Positions 32,210 to 42,458 are shown, counted from the first letter of the stretch. The stretch: DNA of 64,000 nt from Lachnospiraceae bacterium (GCA_910573755.1 CAJTBO010000003.1:1-64000); one strand, 5' to 3'. The notes: generated by a model from the sequence alone, not told the origin. Made by a program: numbers and translations.

Positions 32210-33754
32210 CTATCTTACTTTCCTCTCCTCGATCCTGCAGTTATCCGCCGCACCCATACCGAGCGCCGTAGTATCCTGCAGCACAGCCACACCGCTTCTG
32301 AGTTTCTCAATCTCCGAGCGCTTCACCAGATAACCGGTAATACGGATCACGTCGCTGTCAGACGCATAGAAAGAGAGATAACGCAGATCCTCTTTAAAGG
32401 AACCCTTGATAATATCCAGCAGGAATTCCGGATTCTTATGTACCGTCGTATCGATCGGGAAGATATCGCCTGTCCCCGACGGGAAATATTTGTGGAACAG
32501 ACTGCAGTGCTTTAAGTGCTCAAACAACTCTTCCGGCTCTTCCCCGATCGGAATCCTCGTTCCGGGGCTTACATCTTTGTCATCGGAAATACCTACCTGC
32601 GCATGCAGCAGGAAATGCCCGCCTGTCACGGCGCAGTAAGGATTTACATGCTGCTCATTAAAATCATTGATCTGCTCCATGATTGCAACGCCCAGATCAT
32701 CCGCTTCCTTATTGTGTCCGAAACGCCCTTCTTTTCCTTCCTTCTCCATCAGGATATTGACACATTCCGCCAGACCTACCATACCGAACATTGCGGTAAA
32801 TTTATCCTGATAGATAAATCCCTCTTTTGCAAGGAAATTATTCTGGAAAAAGCCGCTCTCTTCCACTTCAAATTTGATCCGCGCATCCATATAGCGCGCC
32901 ATGATATCCAGCACATAAGGAAGCTGCTTTTCCCGAAAATCCTTCAGGGAATCCGCGCGCTTCGCGATATTCGAGAGAATCAGACGGCACAGCGTATAGG
33001 AACCGCCGCCCAGCTTCAGCCCGTTATAGCAGCTTGCGATCACATAGTCCTCCCCCAGTTCGGAAGTAAACATTTTATGATTCGCAAAGCTGGGCTTTGC
33101 GCTGCGCAGGGAAGTTTTGATCGCCTGCAGGGCAAAATCATCATCCGTGATCTCCGCATCATATTTCATGGTCAGATTCGGCACCGCCTGCTCCAGTTCT
33201 TCCTCCACTTCCAGAATAAGCCGTCCCGCTTTCGTGGGTTTCGGTCCGATATTCGCGTGGGAGAAAGAATCCAGTACCGTCCTGTCCACATGGATCAGAA
33301 AGAGCCGAAGCAGTTTCTTGGCTGTTTCTTCATCCACATCATCGATAAACGGCTCAAGCAGTTCATCCAGCGCCCCCACATAAACAGGGAAATTAGTTAC
33401 GCTGGGCACATGCTTATAGAAGATCAGCAGACCGTTCAACGCCTCAAACAGATCCTTCGGCGGATCAAGCTGTAAAAACTTTGAACCCTCCCTCATAAAC
33501 TTTGCATAATCCGGAATAATGTATCTCGGCCGCACCGGCGCATGCCCTTCGTTCAAGTCACAGATACATTTTACGTCTATGGACCTGTTCAGAAGTTCAT
33601 CCAGCCCCTCCGGAAGATCCAGCACCTCCATCAAAGAATCCGCTTTAATCGCCATCGTACTTACTTTCTGTTCATGTGTCAGTACCGGACTCTTTATTGT
33701 TTCAAGAATTTCTGCGCGTGTCTGCTCTACACGCTCCATTGTAATTGGTCTCAT
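32210..33754 (-). CDS. yjjI: YjjI-type glycyl radical enzyme
   Basis: 514 residues from the ATG that AGGAGG precedes by 6 nt; an earlier ATG contains that ribosome binding site and is unlikely. The protein matches the YjjI (DUF3029) group of glycyl radical enzymes over its full length (E. coli YjjI is similar in size). The C-terminal VIRITGYLVKRSEIEKL carries the putative glycyl radical Gly, followed by LQDTTALGMGAADN and ERKVR. A candidate catalytic Cys lies in VIASCYNGLKLGGGSY. Its substrate is unknown. The radical-SAM activase YjjW, usually encoded alongside, is not in this window. The enzyme is oxygen-sensitive by nature, which fits an anaerobe. A consensus promoter lies about 205 nt upstream. 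Confidence 0.9.
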   Translation of the reverse strand: MRPITMERVEQTRAEILETIKSPVLTHEQKVSTMAIKADSLMEVLDLPEGLDELLNRSIDVKCICDLNEGHAPVRPRYIIPDYAKFMREGSKFLQLDPPKDLFEALNGLLIFYKHVPSVTNFPVYVGALDELLEPFIDDVDEETAKKLLRLFLIHVDRTVLDSFSHANIGPKPTKAGRLILEVEEELEQAVPNLTMKYDAEITDDDFALQAIKTSLRSAKPSFANHKMFTSELGEDYVIASCYNGLKLGGGSYTLCRLILSNIAKRADSLKDFREKQLPYVLDIMARYMDARIKFEVEESGFFQNNFLAKEGFIYQDKFTAMFGMVGLAECVNILMEKEGKEGRFGHNKEADDLGVAIMEQINDFNEQHVNPYCAVTGGHFLLHAQVGISDDKDVSPGTRIPIGEEPEELFEHLKHCSLFHKYFPSGTGDIFPIDTTVHKNPEFLLDIIKGSFKEDLRYLSFYASDSDVIRITGYLVKRSEIEKLRSGVAVLQDTTALGMGAADNCRIEERKVR

Positions 33755-34065
33755 GATGTACCTCCTTTTCATAATATAGTTTTCTTTAAATATATTTTAT
33801 ATAGCAACAAATTTTGTCACACCGCATCCCTCTGCCGGGCCTGCCGCGGGAAATCCCGAAGAAAATAATACTGTCTCTTTCATTTCCGGAATACAGGAAC
33901 GGATACTTCGTCCTTTTCAGCAGTTCCCGTACCTCTTCTCCGACAAGATATAATAAGGATATTATAATTCTTCCAGAATAACAATGTCAATGACCGAACG
34001 CGCCTGTTTTAAGTTAAAATTTGAAAAATCTAAAACATGTTTAGGGAATCAATCGCTTTATTCTC
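33755..34065 (-). other. Long leader of yjjI
   Basis: This 311-nt gap holds the yjjI promoter and an apparent 5' leader of about 200 nt. One minus-strand frame within the leader (about 33976-33785) is open for over 55 codons and reads GEEVRELLKRTKYPFLYSGN, which looks protein-like but has no start codon or ribosome binding site. I see no riboswitch that I recognise. Confidence 0.4.
33961..33990 (-). promoter_or_regulatory. Consensus sigma-A promoter of yjjI
   Basis: On the minus strand a perfect TTGACA (33990-33985), an 18-nt spacer and a perfect TATAAT (33966-33961). Transcription would start near 33954, about 200 nt before the yjjI ATG. Confidence 0.75.
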
Positions 34066-34755
34066 TCACCCCTGAAATCTCCCCATCCTCTCCTCAAATT
34101 CCTCATAAAAACCCCGCTCCTTCTCATAGGGCTTTCTGTAAAACAACTCCAGCATGGCAAGATTGATCTTTTTCACCTTCTCATCCTCCCCGGCATCCAG
34201 CAGTCCCTGCATCTCCTCCCGGAAGTCCTTACAGAAATAATGCCATTTCGTGATAAATTCCTCATTTTTCTTCAGGTTCGGAATCTCCAGCCATTTTTCT
34301 ATCTTCACCTTTGTCCCGTTCAGTTTCGGGCAGGAATCCTCCACAATAAAATACCGAAATCCCTTAACCTCCTGACCCCCATCCTCTGTCTCCATCTGCT
34401 TTATCTCATAATTCCGTCCCAGCGGAAACAGCCTGCAGAGCCCCGGGCGGAACGCATGGATACTGCATCTGCCTTCCTCATTTAAAAAACCGCAGACCTC
34501 CCGGAATCCATAAGCCTCCTTTTCCCCGGTCATTTTCAGATTCGGCAACGCCATACCGTCTGTCATATAAAGTTCTATCTTATCTTCCATCAGTTCATCA
34601 AAACTCTTTCCGAGATTCCATGTCAGTTCACAGATATCAAAGGGAGTCAGTATTACCGACTCCCCCATCTCCTGACAACAGTACGAACAGCCATTACAGC
34701 CGTTACAACCGATCTTCGCCATATCTTTGGCGGTATATAATCTGCCTGGCACCAT
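34066..34755 (-). CDS. YkgJ-family cysteine cluster protein
   Basis: 229 residues from the ATG preceded by GAGAGG (a GTG lies two codons upstream). The N-terminal Cys-rich motif CNGCNGCSYCCQ (about 17-28) and the central VCGFLNEEGRCSIHAFRPGLCRLFPLG form the zinc- or iron-binding cluster of the YkgJ (CxxCxxCC) family. Members are often annotated as putative Fe-S or zinc chelate-binding proteins; their function is not established. It lies 39 nt downstream of the GH13 gene and may share its transcript. Confidence 0.85.
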   Translation of the reverse strand: MVPGRLYTAKDMAKIGCNGCNGCSYCCQEMGESVILTPFDICELTWNLGKSFDELMEDKIELYMTDGMALPNLKMTGEKEAYGFREVCGFLNEEGRCSIHAFRPGLCRLFPLGRNYEIKQMETEDGGQEVKGFRYFIVEDSCPKLNGTKVKIEKWLEIPNLKKNEEFITKWHYFCKDFREEMQGLLDAGEDEKVKKINLAMLELFYRKPYEKERGFYEEFEERMGRFQG

Positions 34756-34794
34756 AATCACCTCTCAAGCCCCGGCCCGAAACCCCTTATCCGT

Positions 34795-37038
34795 TTACCA
34801 GGGTATCCTGTCCTGAACTTTCCCCAAAATAGATTTTCCGGATCTGCCGGCCTCCGCATTCTCATGCTCATAAATACTTGCGCTGCTTACTTCTCCCTCG
34901 CGCTTTTTATCAATATAATTCCTCTGCACATCATCCTCCTGACAGAAGATCGCAGCCGAAGTCCTGCCCAGCGTGACCTCCAGTCTTCCGCCTTCCACCT
35001 TATATTCCACCTGCTCTGTCGTAAACCCGTTTTCATCTGTCAGCATGACACGCATCATCTTTGTTTCTTTCGGTACGCCAAGCGCCCACACTTCCAGTTT
35101 TCTGGTCACCTCATGGTCATTATTATTGACCACTGTCAATGTTCTGGAACTGTCGCTGAAACGCCCGAATGCGATCAGGTTAAACTCACCGATAACAGGT
35201 TTCAGGGAACCCGTTCTCAATTCAGGGCGGGATTTATGGATTTTGATTATTTCCTGATGGAACTTCACCAGCTCCATGTCCTCATGTCCCCAGGGATAGG
35301 TCCTTCTGTTATCAGGATCGGTAAAACCGCAGACACCGGCCTCATCCCCGTAATATACCGTAGGTGCGCCGGTCCAGGTCATCTGGATCATAACGGCTTC
35401 ACGGAACACCGCCTTATTGATATCCCTCTCCGCAACCTCCGGTCCCAGATAATTTGTTCTCCCCACCTTATGGTTTGTTCTTGTGAGGAAACGGGAATGG
35501 TCGTGATTGGACAGTTCATTCATCGCCACCATCCTTGCCGGTCCCATCAGCCTTGCACCGTTATATTTCATGGCATCCCAGAAGTTATCCGCGTGTCCCA
35601 GCATATCCATCCGGAAATCATCACTGTGCTTCTCCATACCGGTCAAAAACCATGTAACAGGCTCCATAAATGCGTCATAATTCATAACGCTGTCCCATTC
35701 TTTCCCGTTTAGCCATGCCTTCGGGTTCCCATACTGCTCCGCCAGAATCAGCGCATCCGGATTGGCAGCCTTCACGCGTCTGCGGAACTCCTGCCAGAAA
35801 TGATGGTTCATCTCCGGAGACATGCCGAGATCCGCCGCCACATCCAGACGCCATCCGTCTGCGTTATATGGGGCAGACACCCACTTTTCCCCGATCTTTA
35901 AAATATATTCCATCAACTCATGGGAATTCTCATAATAAAGCTTCGGAAGCGTATCATGCCCCCACCATCCGTCATAGGTATTGTTGTAGGGCCATTTATA
36001 CGGATTCTGGTCATGGAACAAAAACCAGTTGTGATAAGGGCTGTCCGCCGAGACATAGGCGCCCTTCTCGTAATTCTCCGCTTCCTCATAGATCCGTTCC
36101 CGATCCAGCCACTTATTAAAAGAACCGCAGTGATTGAACACACCGTCTATAATGACACGGATGTTCCGCTTATGCGCTTCCTCCACAAACCTGGCAAAAA
36201 ACTCATTGCTTGCCTCTAAATTCCGCTTATCCGTGACACGGTTGATATAACGGGAAGCAAACCGGTTTTCTTTCTGCCCGTCCTGAAGGAGTTCTCCCTC
36301 GTCATAAACGATCTTCCCGATATGGGGATCGATATATTCATAGTCCTGAATATCATATTTGTGGTTTGACGGAGACACGAACAGCGGATTAAAATAGATC
36401 ACCTCAATCCCCAGATTTTCCAGATAATCCAGTTTATCCATCACTCCCTGCAGGTCGCCGCCGTAAAATTCACGGATACCCATCTGCGCGGGATATTTCT
36501 CCCACTGCTCCTCCGGCACCCGCACAGAGTAATCTCCTATATAGAAATACTCTTTATCAAGCACATCGTTGCTCTTATCCCCGTTATAAAACCGGTCGAC
36601 CATAATCTGGTACATTACTGCACCCTTTGCCCAGCCCGGCGTTTTAAATCCCGGGATGATCGTAAAATAATAGTCAGGATCGGCTTCCTTTACCGCCCCC
36701 CTCTGATCAAAGTAGAGCGTCATCTTACCGGACTGCACTTTAAAACAATAGGAAATACTATTATCCTCAAGCTCCAGCACAAGCTCATAATATTCAAAAA
36801 GATCCGTCTCCTCTGTCTTTTCCATCAGATGCGAGGTTCCCTTCCACTCCAAAAAAACCCTGTCAACATTATTTTTCTCTGCGCGAAAGCGTACCGCCAC
36901 CTCAGAATAAGGCGCAGGCTCTGCCGGATACAGATAATTTTCCGTATTATCCGAATACAAAGCCCTCTTATTAAAAACAGGCCGCATCGCAGAAACATAA
37001 TACTGTGGATTAAATGATGACTGAAATCCAGAATTCAT
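34795..37038 (-). CDS. GH13 alpha-glucan hydrolase (cyclomaltodextrinase/neopullulanase-like)
   Basis: 747 residues from the ATG with AAAGGG upstream; a longer open start at 37113 is less likely. The N-terminal CBM34-like beta domain (about 25-150) is followed by the catalytic barrel. Region I is VIIDGVFNHCG, region II DGWRLDVAAD with the nucleophile Asp, region III LILAEQYGNPKAW with the acid Glu, and region IV NELSNHDHSRF. QIMVDRFYNGD before the barrel and a C-terminal beta domain complete the GH13_20 type. No signal peptide is seen, so it degrades imported maltodextrins or cyclodextrins in the cytosol. Confidence 0.9.
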   Translation of the reverse strand: MNSGFQSSFNPQYYVSAMRPVFNKRALYSDNTENYLYPAEPAPYSEVAVRFRAEKNNVDRVFLEWKGTSHLMEKTEETDLFEYYELVLELEDNSISYCFKVQSGKMTLYFDQRGAVKEADPDYYFTIIPGFKTPGWAKGAVMYQIMVDRFYNGDKSNDVLDKEYFYIGDYSVRVPEEQWEKYPAQMGIREFYGGDLQGVMDKLDYLENLGIEVIYFNPLFVSPSNHKYDIQDYEYIDPHIGKIVYDEGELLQDGQKENRFASRYINRVTDKRNLEASNEFFARFVEEAHKRNIRVIIDGVFNHCGSFNKWLDRERIYEEAENYEKGAYVSADSPYHNWFLFHDQNPYKWPYNNTYDGWWGHDTLPKLYYENSHELMEYILKIGEKWVSAPYNADGWRLDVAADLGMSPEMNHHFWQEFRRRVKAANPDALILAEQYGNPKAWLNGKEWDSVMNYDAFMEPVTWFLTGMEKHSDDFRMDMLGHADNFWDAMKYNGARLMGPARMVAMNELSNHDHSRFLTRTNHKVGRTNYLGPEVAERDINKAVFREAVMIQMTWTGAPTVYYGDEAGVCGFTDPDNRRTYPWGHEDMELVKFHQEIIKIHKSRPELRTGSLKPVIGEFNLIAFGRFSDSSRTLTVVNNNDHEVTRKLEVWALGVPKETKMMRVMLTDENGFTTEQVEYKVEGGRLEVTLGRTSAAIFCQEDDVQRNYIDKKREGEVSSASIYEHENAEAGRSGKSILGKVQDRIPW

Positions 37039-37132
37039 ATATAATTCACCCTTTCTATATTTCTGTCTATCCCTGTACTTTATTATTTTATTATGTTTAT
37101 CCTGTGCTTTCAAGTAAAAATTAAAATAAAGT

Positions 37133-37162
37133 AAAAAGGACAGCCTTTCGACTGTCCTTTTT
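37133..37162 (-). terminator. Intrinsic terminator after ftsH
   Basis: A perfect 11-bp stem, AAAAAGGACAG (37133-37143) with CTGTCCTTTTT (37152-37162), and an 8-nt loop. It lies between the ftsH stop (37305) and the upstream side of the GH13 gene. The A/T flanks make it usable in both directions. Confidence 0.8.
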
Positions 37163-37304
37163 AGAGAAGGTATTTCTTTCTTATGGGGTATAGCAAAAAA
37201 CTATATAATGTATTGGGGGGTTACAAGTAGTATAATAGCATACCACCCCTCTGTCCACAAGACTTAGAATTCACAAATTTCACAAATTTCGCCATTCAAA
37301 TTTG

Positions 37305-39116
37305 TCAAAATTGCACAAACAAGCTTTCAAATTCTTCTCTGTTTATCTTTTCCTTCTCCAGCAGGAGTTCTGCGCATCTATGCAGCACCTGCTCATGCTT
37401 CAGGATGATCTCCCTCGCCTCTTTATAGCATTTATCTATGATCGCCTTTACTTCCTTATCGATCTCTCCCGCCACGTTCTCACTGTGGCTCTTCGCATGG
37501 GCAAGATCCCTTCCGATAAATACCTCGTCGTCGTCATCATCATAGCAGACTACGCCGATATTTTCGGACATTCCGTATCTTGTCACCATCATGCGCGCTT
37601 CCTTTGTCGCCTTCCTGATATCGGAGGACGCTCCGGTCGTAATATCGTCAAAGATAATCTCCTCCGCGATACGCCCGCCTAAGGATACCATAATATCCTG
37701 CTCCATCCGTCCCCTTGTCAGGAACATCTCATCCTTGTCCGGCAGGGGCATCGTATAACCCGCCGCGCCGACTCCTGTGGGAATGATGGAAACCGTATAG
37801 ACAGGCCCCACATCCGGCAGTACGTGGAATAAGATGGCATGTCCCGCCTCATGATAAGCCGTAATCTTCTTTTCCTTATCGGAAATGATCTTACTCTTCT
37901 TCTCGGAACCGATACCTACCTTAATAAAAGCTTTGTTGATATCACCCTGACAGATATATTTCCGCTCATCCTTTGCCGCCACGATCGCCGCCTCGTTTAA
38001 GAGATTTTCCAGATCAGCCCCGGTAAAGCCTGCCGTAGTCTGGGCGATATGCTCCAGATTCACGTCATCCCCGAGGGGCTTGTTTTTCGCGTGGGTCAGC
38101 AGAATCTCTTTCCTGCCTCCCACATCGGGCCTTCCCACCACGATCTTCCGGTCAAACCTGCCCGGGCGCATGATCGCCGGGTCCAGGATATCCACACGGT
38201 TTGTCGCCGCAATAACGATAACGCCCTCGTTTACGCCAAATCCGTCCATCTCCACAAGAAGCTGGTTCAGCGTCTGCTCTCTTTCATCGTGTCCGCCGCC
38301 CATGCCTGTACCACGCTGCCTTGCCACCGCATCAATCTCATCGATAAATACGATACAGGGCTCATGCTTTTTGGCTTCACTGAACAGATCCCTGACACGG
38401 GATGCGCCGACTCCGACATACATCTCCACGAAATCCGAACCGGAAATAGAGAAAAACGGTACGCCTGCCTCGCCTGCGATCGCCTTTGCCAGCAGCGTCT
38501 TACCTGTACCGGGAGGCCCCTCCAGCAGAACGCCCTTCGGAATCCTCGCCCCGACTTCGATAAATTTACCGGGATTTTTCAAAAACTGGACGATCTCCTG
38601 CAGATCCTCCTTTTCTTCCTTCAGGCCCGCCACGCCGTCAAAGGTCACACTGTCGTCTCCCAGCGACAATCTGGCACGGCTCTTCCCGAAATTCGCCATC
38701 TTCCCGGCGCCGCCTCCCCTGTTCATAATGGAGATCACCACCATGACCACGAGCATACTGACACCAAGCGGCAGGATCACCGTTGTCAGGATTCCCTCCC
38801 CTTCCGCCTTATTTATCACAGGATATATTTTATATTCTTTCAGCATCTCCTCTGCTTTTGCCACATCCGTCACCTGAACAATCATCTGACCGCCGTTTGA
38901 CAACGTAAGTTCTACTGATCCGGTAGGCGGCGTCTGACCCGGCGTGATCCTGGCGCCTTCCACCAGTCCCGAAGACAACACCTCCTCCATATTCTGGATG
39001 GTATATCCGCCTCTTCTTCCCGTATAAAAACTTACCATCGATAAAATGCCGAGAAGAATCAGCAAAAGCAGTATATATCCTGTTATTCCTCTGTTAGGTT
39101 TATTGTTCTGATCCAA
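37305..39116 (-). CDS. ftsH: ATP-dependent zinc metalloprotease FtsH
   Basis: 603 residues. Two transmembrane helices (about 12-30 and 110-130) flank a small outer domain. The AAA+ domain has Walker A GPPGTGKT (200-207), Walker [10 protein letters not shown] and the second region of homology [11 protein letters not shown]. The M41 protease domain carries HEAGH (422-426) as the zinc site. It is membrane-bound and degrades damaged membrane proteins and regulators. It follows hpt and tilS in the order conserved in Firmicutes. Confidence 0.98.
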   Translation of the reverse strand: MDQNNKPNRGITGYILLLLILLGILSMVSFYTGRRGGYTIQNMEEVLSSGLVEGARITPGQTPPTGSVELTLSNGGQMIVQVTDVAKAEEMLKEYKIYPVINKAEGEGILTTVILPLGVSMLVVMVVISIMNRGGGAGKMANFGKSRARLSLGDDSVTFDGVAGLKEEKEDLQEIVQFLKNPGKFIEVGARIPKGVLLEGPPGTGKTLLAKAIAGEAGVPFFSISGSDFVEMYVGVGASRVRDLFSEAKKHEPCIVFIDEIDAVARQRGTGMGGGHDEREQTLNQLLVEMDGFGVNEGVIVIAATNRVDILDPAIMRPGRFDRKIVVGRPDVGGRKEILLTHAKNKPLGDDVNLEHIAQTTAGFTGADLENLLNEAAIVAAKDERKYICQGDINKAFIKVGIGSEKKSKIISDKEKKITAYHEAGHAILFHVLPDVGPVYTVSIIPTGVGAAGYTMPLPDKDEMFLTRGRMEQDIMVSLGGRIAEEIIFDDITTGASSDIRKATKEARMMVTRYGMSENIGVVCYDDDDDEVFIGRDLAHAKSHSENVAGEIDKEVKAIIDKCYKEAREIILKHEQVLHRCAELLLEKEKINREEFESLFVQF

Positions 39117-39187
39117 AATCTCTTACTCCTTCTTCTTTTATAACAGGCCTTACTATGATTCACAGCCTTCCGCCCGTCTATACGGAA

Positions 39188-39712
39188 TCAGTCAAATTCC
39201 ACTACGCCGATATAGGGAAGGTTTCTGTATCTCTGGTCATAGTCCAGCCCGTAACCTACCACAAATTCATCCGGAATCTGGAAGCAGGTATAATCCACAT
39301 GTACATCAACAACCCGTCTCTCCGGCTTATCAAGCAGTGTACAGAGCTTTACGCTCTTTGGCCCTCTGTCCTTGAGCATCTCCAGAAGATAACTCAGCGT
39401 CCTTCCGGAATCCACGATATCCTCCACCACAAGCACGTCCTTATCCTTTAAAGGCTCGTCCAGATCCTTCACGATCTTTACCACACCACTGGATTTTGTG
39501 GCACTGCCGTAACTTGATACCGACATAAAGTCAAGCGATACCGGTACGGTGATCCGCTTTGCCAGTTCACACATAAAGAAAGAACCGCCCTTCAATACAC
39601 AGATAAGATGTATCTGTTTCCCATCATAGTCTTTGCTGATCTGATCACCGATCTCCTGAATCCGTCTGTCAACATCTTCTTCCGCCAATAAAACTCTTAC
39701 ATGTTCTGCCAT
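39188..39712 (-). CDS. hpt: Hypoxanthine phosphoribosyltransferase
   Basis: 174 residues. The PRPP-binding motif VLVVEDIVDSGRTL (E97, D98, D101) and the flexible-loop region FMSVSSYGSATKSSG identify a 6-oxopurine phosphoribosyltransferase, with CVLKGG near 40 for pyrophosphate contact. It salvages hypoxanthine and guanine to IMP and GMP. It sits 13 nt after tilS and upstream of ftsH, a classical Firmicutes arrangement, probably one operon. Confidence 0.97.
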   Translation of the reverse strand: MAEHVRVLLAEEDVDRRIQEIGDQISKDYDGKQIHLICVLKGGSFFMCELAKRITVPVSLDFMSVSSYGSATKSSGVVKIVKDLDEPLKDKDVLVVEDIVDSGRTLSYLLEMLKDRGPKSVKLCTLLDKPERRVVDVHVDYTCFQIPDEFVVGYGLDYDQRYRNLPYIGVVEFD

Positions 39713-39725
39713 GTTTCCTCCTCCG

Positions 39726-41198
39726 TTACTCCCCTGTGCAGATTTCTATCTGCAGAATGGTTTTTGTCTGTTTTGTCACTTTATAATAAGAACTGATCCG
39801 TCCGCCCGGCACCCACATCACATGGGAGGCATCCGCAAAAAGCCATATCCGATCCCTGCAGGAAACCGGCAGTTTCATCTCCATCAGATAACGGCGAAGG
39901 CTCTTGTGATTCATCACCTGATCTATTGAAAGATAGTCTCCGCTTTCCCGATGCCGCAAAGAGAACGATGTTTCTATTTTATCATAATCAAACCATTTCG
40001 TATACGTTTTTTCGGGAATACATTCCATGATTTCCGAAAGATTCCGAATCCCGAAACGCTTTTTAACCGTTTCCTCATCCGAGAGATCCACTTTCTCCGT
40101 CCGGAACAAAGGCGCTGCCTCCCCATATAAAAAACCCCCTTCCTCCTGCAGAAAAACCGGCAGGGCAGCCTGCCTCTTCTCTCCCTTTTCCGGAAAGATC
40201 ATCAATTGCCGGTAAAGCTTCCGTACCCGCACGCCGCCCGGCAGATAAAGCTCTCCGTTTCCCCGCTTCTGCGCCAGCTTCAGTACATCCTCTACATGCA
40301 CCGCGCCGATATCTCTGCGGGCAGGCAGCAGCCTCTCAAGTCCGTACAGGATAACCTGCTTCTGTAAAAAAATATCCTCCTTTAACAGGAGTGCAATATC
40401 AAAAACCCAAAGATCATCCCGCCGGGACAAAATTCTTTCACAGGCGCTTTCCGTCTGCCGTTCCATGTAGCTTTCCGCTTCCCGCAGGATCTGCGCCGTT
40501 TTTCCGATGTGGGAGACCACCCCCCGGCAAATTTCCTCCTCCGCCACCGGCAGGATCTTATGCCGGATCCTATTTCTGCTGTAATGCTCTGAAGCGTTTG
40601 TCTCATCCTCCCGCCAGCATATATCCCTTTCCCTTAAATACCCTTCCATTTCCTCTCTGGATAAGCAAAGTACCGGCCGGATAATATTCCCTCTTCTCGG
40701 CAGTATCCCTCTCAGCCCCGAAAGCCCGCAGCCTCTGAATAACTGAAACAGGACAGTCTCCGCCTGATCGTTTTCATGATGCGCCGTGGCGATCTTAAAC
40801 CGGGACGGATCGCTTTTTCCCGCAGCGGAATCTTCCTTCTCCCAGTTCTCCAGACACCTCTGAAAATCCCGGTATCTCAGGATCCTTCCCGCCTCTTCCT
40901 CGCCGAGTCCGTTTTCCTCTGCGTAAACCGGCACATCCTCCCGGAAAACATAACAGGGCACATCCTCCTTTTCACAAAGCGCCGCCACATAGGATACATC
41001 CTTTTCCGCCTCCTGACGGATACCATGATGGACGTGAACCGCCCGCAGTTCAAATCCGATCTTTTCCCCCAGTCCCAGAAGCAGATAAAACAGGCAGACC
41101 GAATCCGCACCGCCGGACAGCCCCAGAAGAATCCGGTCATCCCTCCGGATCAACTTTTCCTTTTCAATAAATTCCTTAACCTTTTCCTCGATACCCAT
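39726..41198 (-). CDS. tilS: tRNA(Ile)-lysidine synthase
   Basis: 490 residues. The N-terminal PP-loop SGGADS (28-33) and the TilS-specific HHENDQAETVLFQLFRGCGLSGL identify the enzyme that makes lysidine at C34 of tRNA-Ile(CAU), using ATP and lysine. The middle and C-terminal substrate-binding domains are present (SFSLRHRESGDYLS, KLPVSCRDRIWLFAD). The gene is essential in most bacteria. It is 13 nt from hpt and 81 nt after the spoIIE homologue. Confidence 0.96.
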   Translation of the reverse strand: MGIEEKVKEFIEKEKLIRRDDRILLGLSGGADSVCLFYLLLGLGEKIGFELRAVHVHHGIRQEAEKDVSYVAALCEKEDVPCYVFREDVPVYAEENGLGEEEAGRILRYRDFQRCLENWEKEDSAAGKSDPSRFKIATAHHENDQAETVLFQLFRGCGLSGLRGILPRRGNIIRPVLCLSREEMEGYLRERDICWREDETNASEHYSRNRIRHKILPVAEEEICRGVVSHIGKTAQILREAESYMERQTESACERILSRRDDLWVFDIALLLKEDIFLQKQVILYGLERLLPARRDIGAVHVEDVLKLAQKRGNGELYLPGGVRVRKLYRQLMIFPEKGEKRQAALPVFLQEEGGFLYGEAAPLFRTEKVDLSDEETVKKRFGIRNLSEIMECIPEKTYTKWFDYDKIETSFSLRHRESGDYLSIDQVMNHKSLRRYLMEMKLPVSCRDRIWLFADASHVMWVPGGRISSYYKVTKQTKTILQIEICTGE

Positions 41199-41279
41199 TC
41201 CTTAACTTTATAGGAAACATCTTAAAAATGCAAGTATTTCCTGCAACGGTCCGGTTTTCCGGCATTCTGCCGGCTTTTC

Positions 41280-42458
41280 CTACCTTGCCCTCTCCCAGAA
41301 ACCGGTCACCAGCACCGTCATATCGTCCCGCACTTCCCCTTTGCACTGCCCCAATACATAGCCCAGAATGTCATTTGCCAGTTCACTGGGGTTTTTGCTC
41401 TGAAACCGGCTTATGATCTCCGGCAGTGCCGCCTCTCCGACTCCCTGATTCAAAGCGTCCACAACCCCGTCCGACAACAGGATGACATAATCCCCGTCTT
41501 CCAGATATCTGGTCACAGACTCGCTTTCCGGTTCCTCAATCAGTCCCAGCGGAAGATTCCGGGAGGAAATCTGCTCCACCAGATTATCGCGCTTCAGGTA
41601 GGAAGGCGCCGCCCCCACTTTACAAAAATGGCAGGTTCCCCGGTACAGATCGATGCTGCAGCAATCTATGGTAGAAGTATTCTGCCCCGCGCCGCCGGTC
41701 AGCAGAACACCGTTTACCAACCGTATCGCGGCTTCCACGGAAAACTCCGCCTCCAGAAAACGCTGCATCAGATCCACCACCATGGCGCTGCTCTTTAACG
41801 CGCTTTCCCCGGCGCCCATACCGTCAGAAAGCAGGATCGCCACACTGCCCTCCCCGTGCTCAAAGCTTTCAAAATTATCTCCGGAAACCGTCTCCGACTG
41901 TTTGATCGCCTTTGCGCTTCCGGTCAGCACATGATAGGACGGCTCCTCCTGAAACAGATAGGTTGACCATTCCTGTGATAAAAAAAAGCTGCAGTTCCGA
42001 TGCGGCACAAGACGCATGTCCAAAAGCACCGACAAAAGTCCTGCCGCGTCCTCCGCTGAAATATTGACAGCCTTCAACGTTCTGAGCTGTATACTGTACT
42101 GTCTGTGGCCGTCGCCCGCCCGTATGTAAAAAAGATCTCCCACAAGGATGCCTTCCGTCCTCATCTCCCGCACCAGCTGCCGGTACTTTTTCTCACTGAT
42201 CTTTTCCATGCTCCTTTCCTGCCCGGCGATGCGGGAAAGCATACGGGACATCTCCTGAAGCTGCCCGGCAAATACCGCCCGCTGTTCCGAAAGCTGCCGC
42301 TCCCACAAGATAAGCTGCCGCTCCCCCTCGGTGGATACACTTTTTTCATTTTCTTCCTCTGTTTTAAAATTCTGAAAGGTATCTGCCAGTTCCCGGAATG
42401 AATCCGCATATTCCATCAGCCTCTGCCTTTCATAGTCCTGTATCATGGATGTTTCCAT
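41280..42458 (-). CDS. SpoIIE-type PP2C phosphatase lacking the membrane domain
   Basis: 392 residues. I chose the ATG 8 nt after GGAAGGAG (three ATGs in a row). The N-terminal part (about 10-160) is soluble with coiled-coil character and ends in YRQLVREMRTEGILVGDLFY. The PP2C/SpoIIE domain follows with VSGDNFESF (about 191-199), LLSDGMGAGESALKSS (about 209-224), FCKVGAAPSYLKR and YVILLSDGVVDAL. Position between divIC and tilS is that of spoIIE, the phosphatase that activates sigma-F in the forespore. The usual ten-helix N-terminal membrane domain is absent: the frame upstream shows no hydrophobic helices and only about 250 nt separate it from divIC. The role may be SpoIIE-like but without membrane anchoring. 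Confidence 0.85.
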   Translation of the reverse strand: METSMIQDYERQRLMEYADSFRELADTFQNFKTEEENEKSVSTEGERQLILWERQLSEQRAVFAGQLQEMSRMLSRIAGQERSMEKISEKKYRQLVREMRTEGILVGDLFYIRAGDGHRQYSIQLRTLKAVNISAEDAAGLLSVLLDMRLVPHRNCSFFLSQEWSTYLFQEEPSYHVLTGSAKAIKQSETVSGDNFESFEHGEGSVAILLSDGMGAGESALKSSAMVVDLMQRFLEAEFSVEAAIRLVNGVLLTGGAGQNTSTIDCCSIDLYRGTCHFCKVGAAPSYLKRDNLVEQISSRNLPLGLIEEPESESVTRYLEDGDYVILLSDGVVDALNQGVGEAALPEIISRFQSKNPSELANDILGYVLGQCKGEVRDDMTVLVTGFWERAR

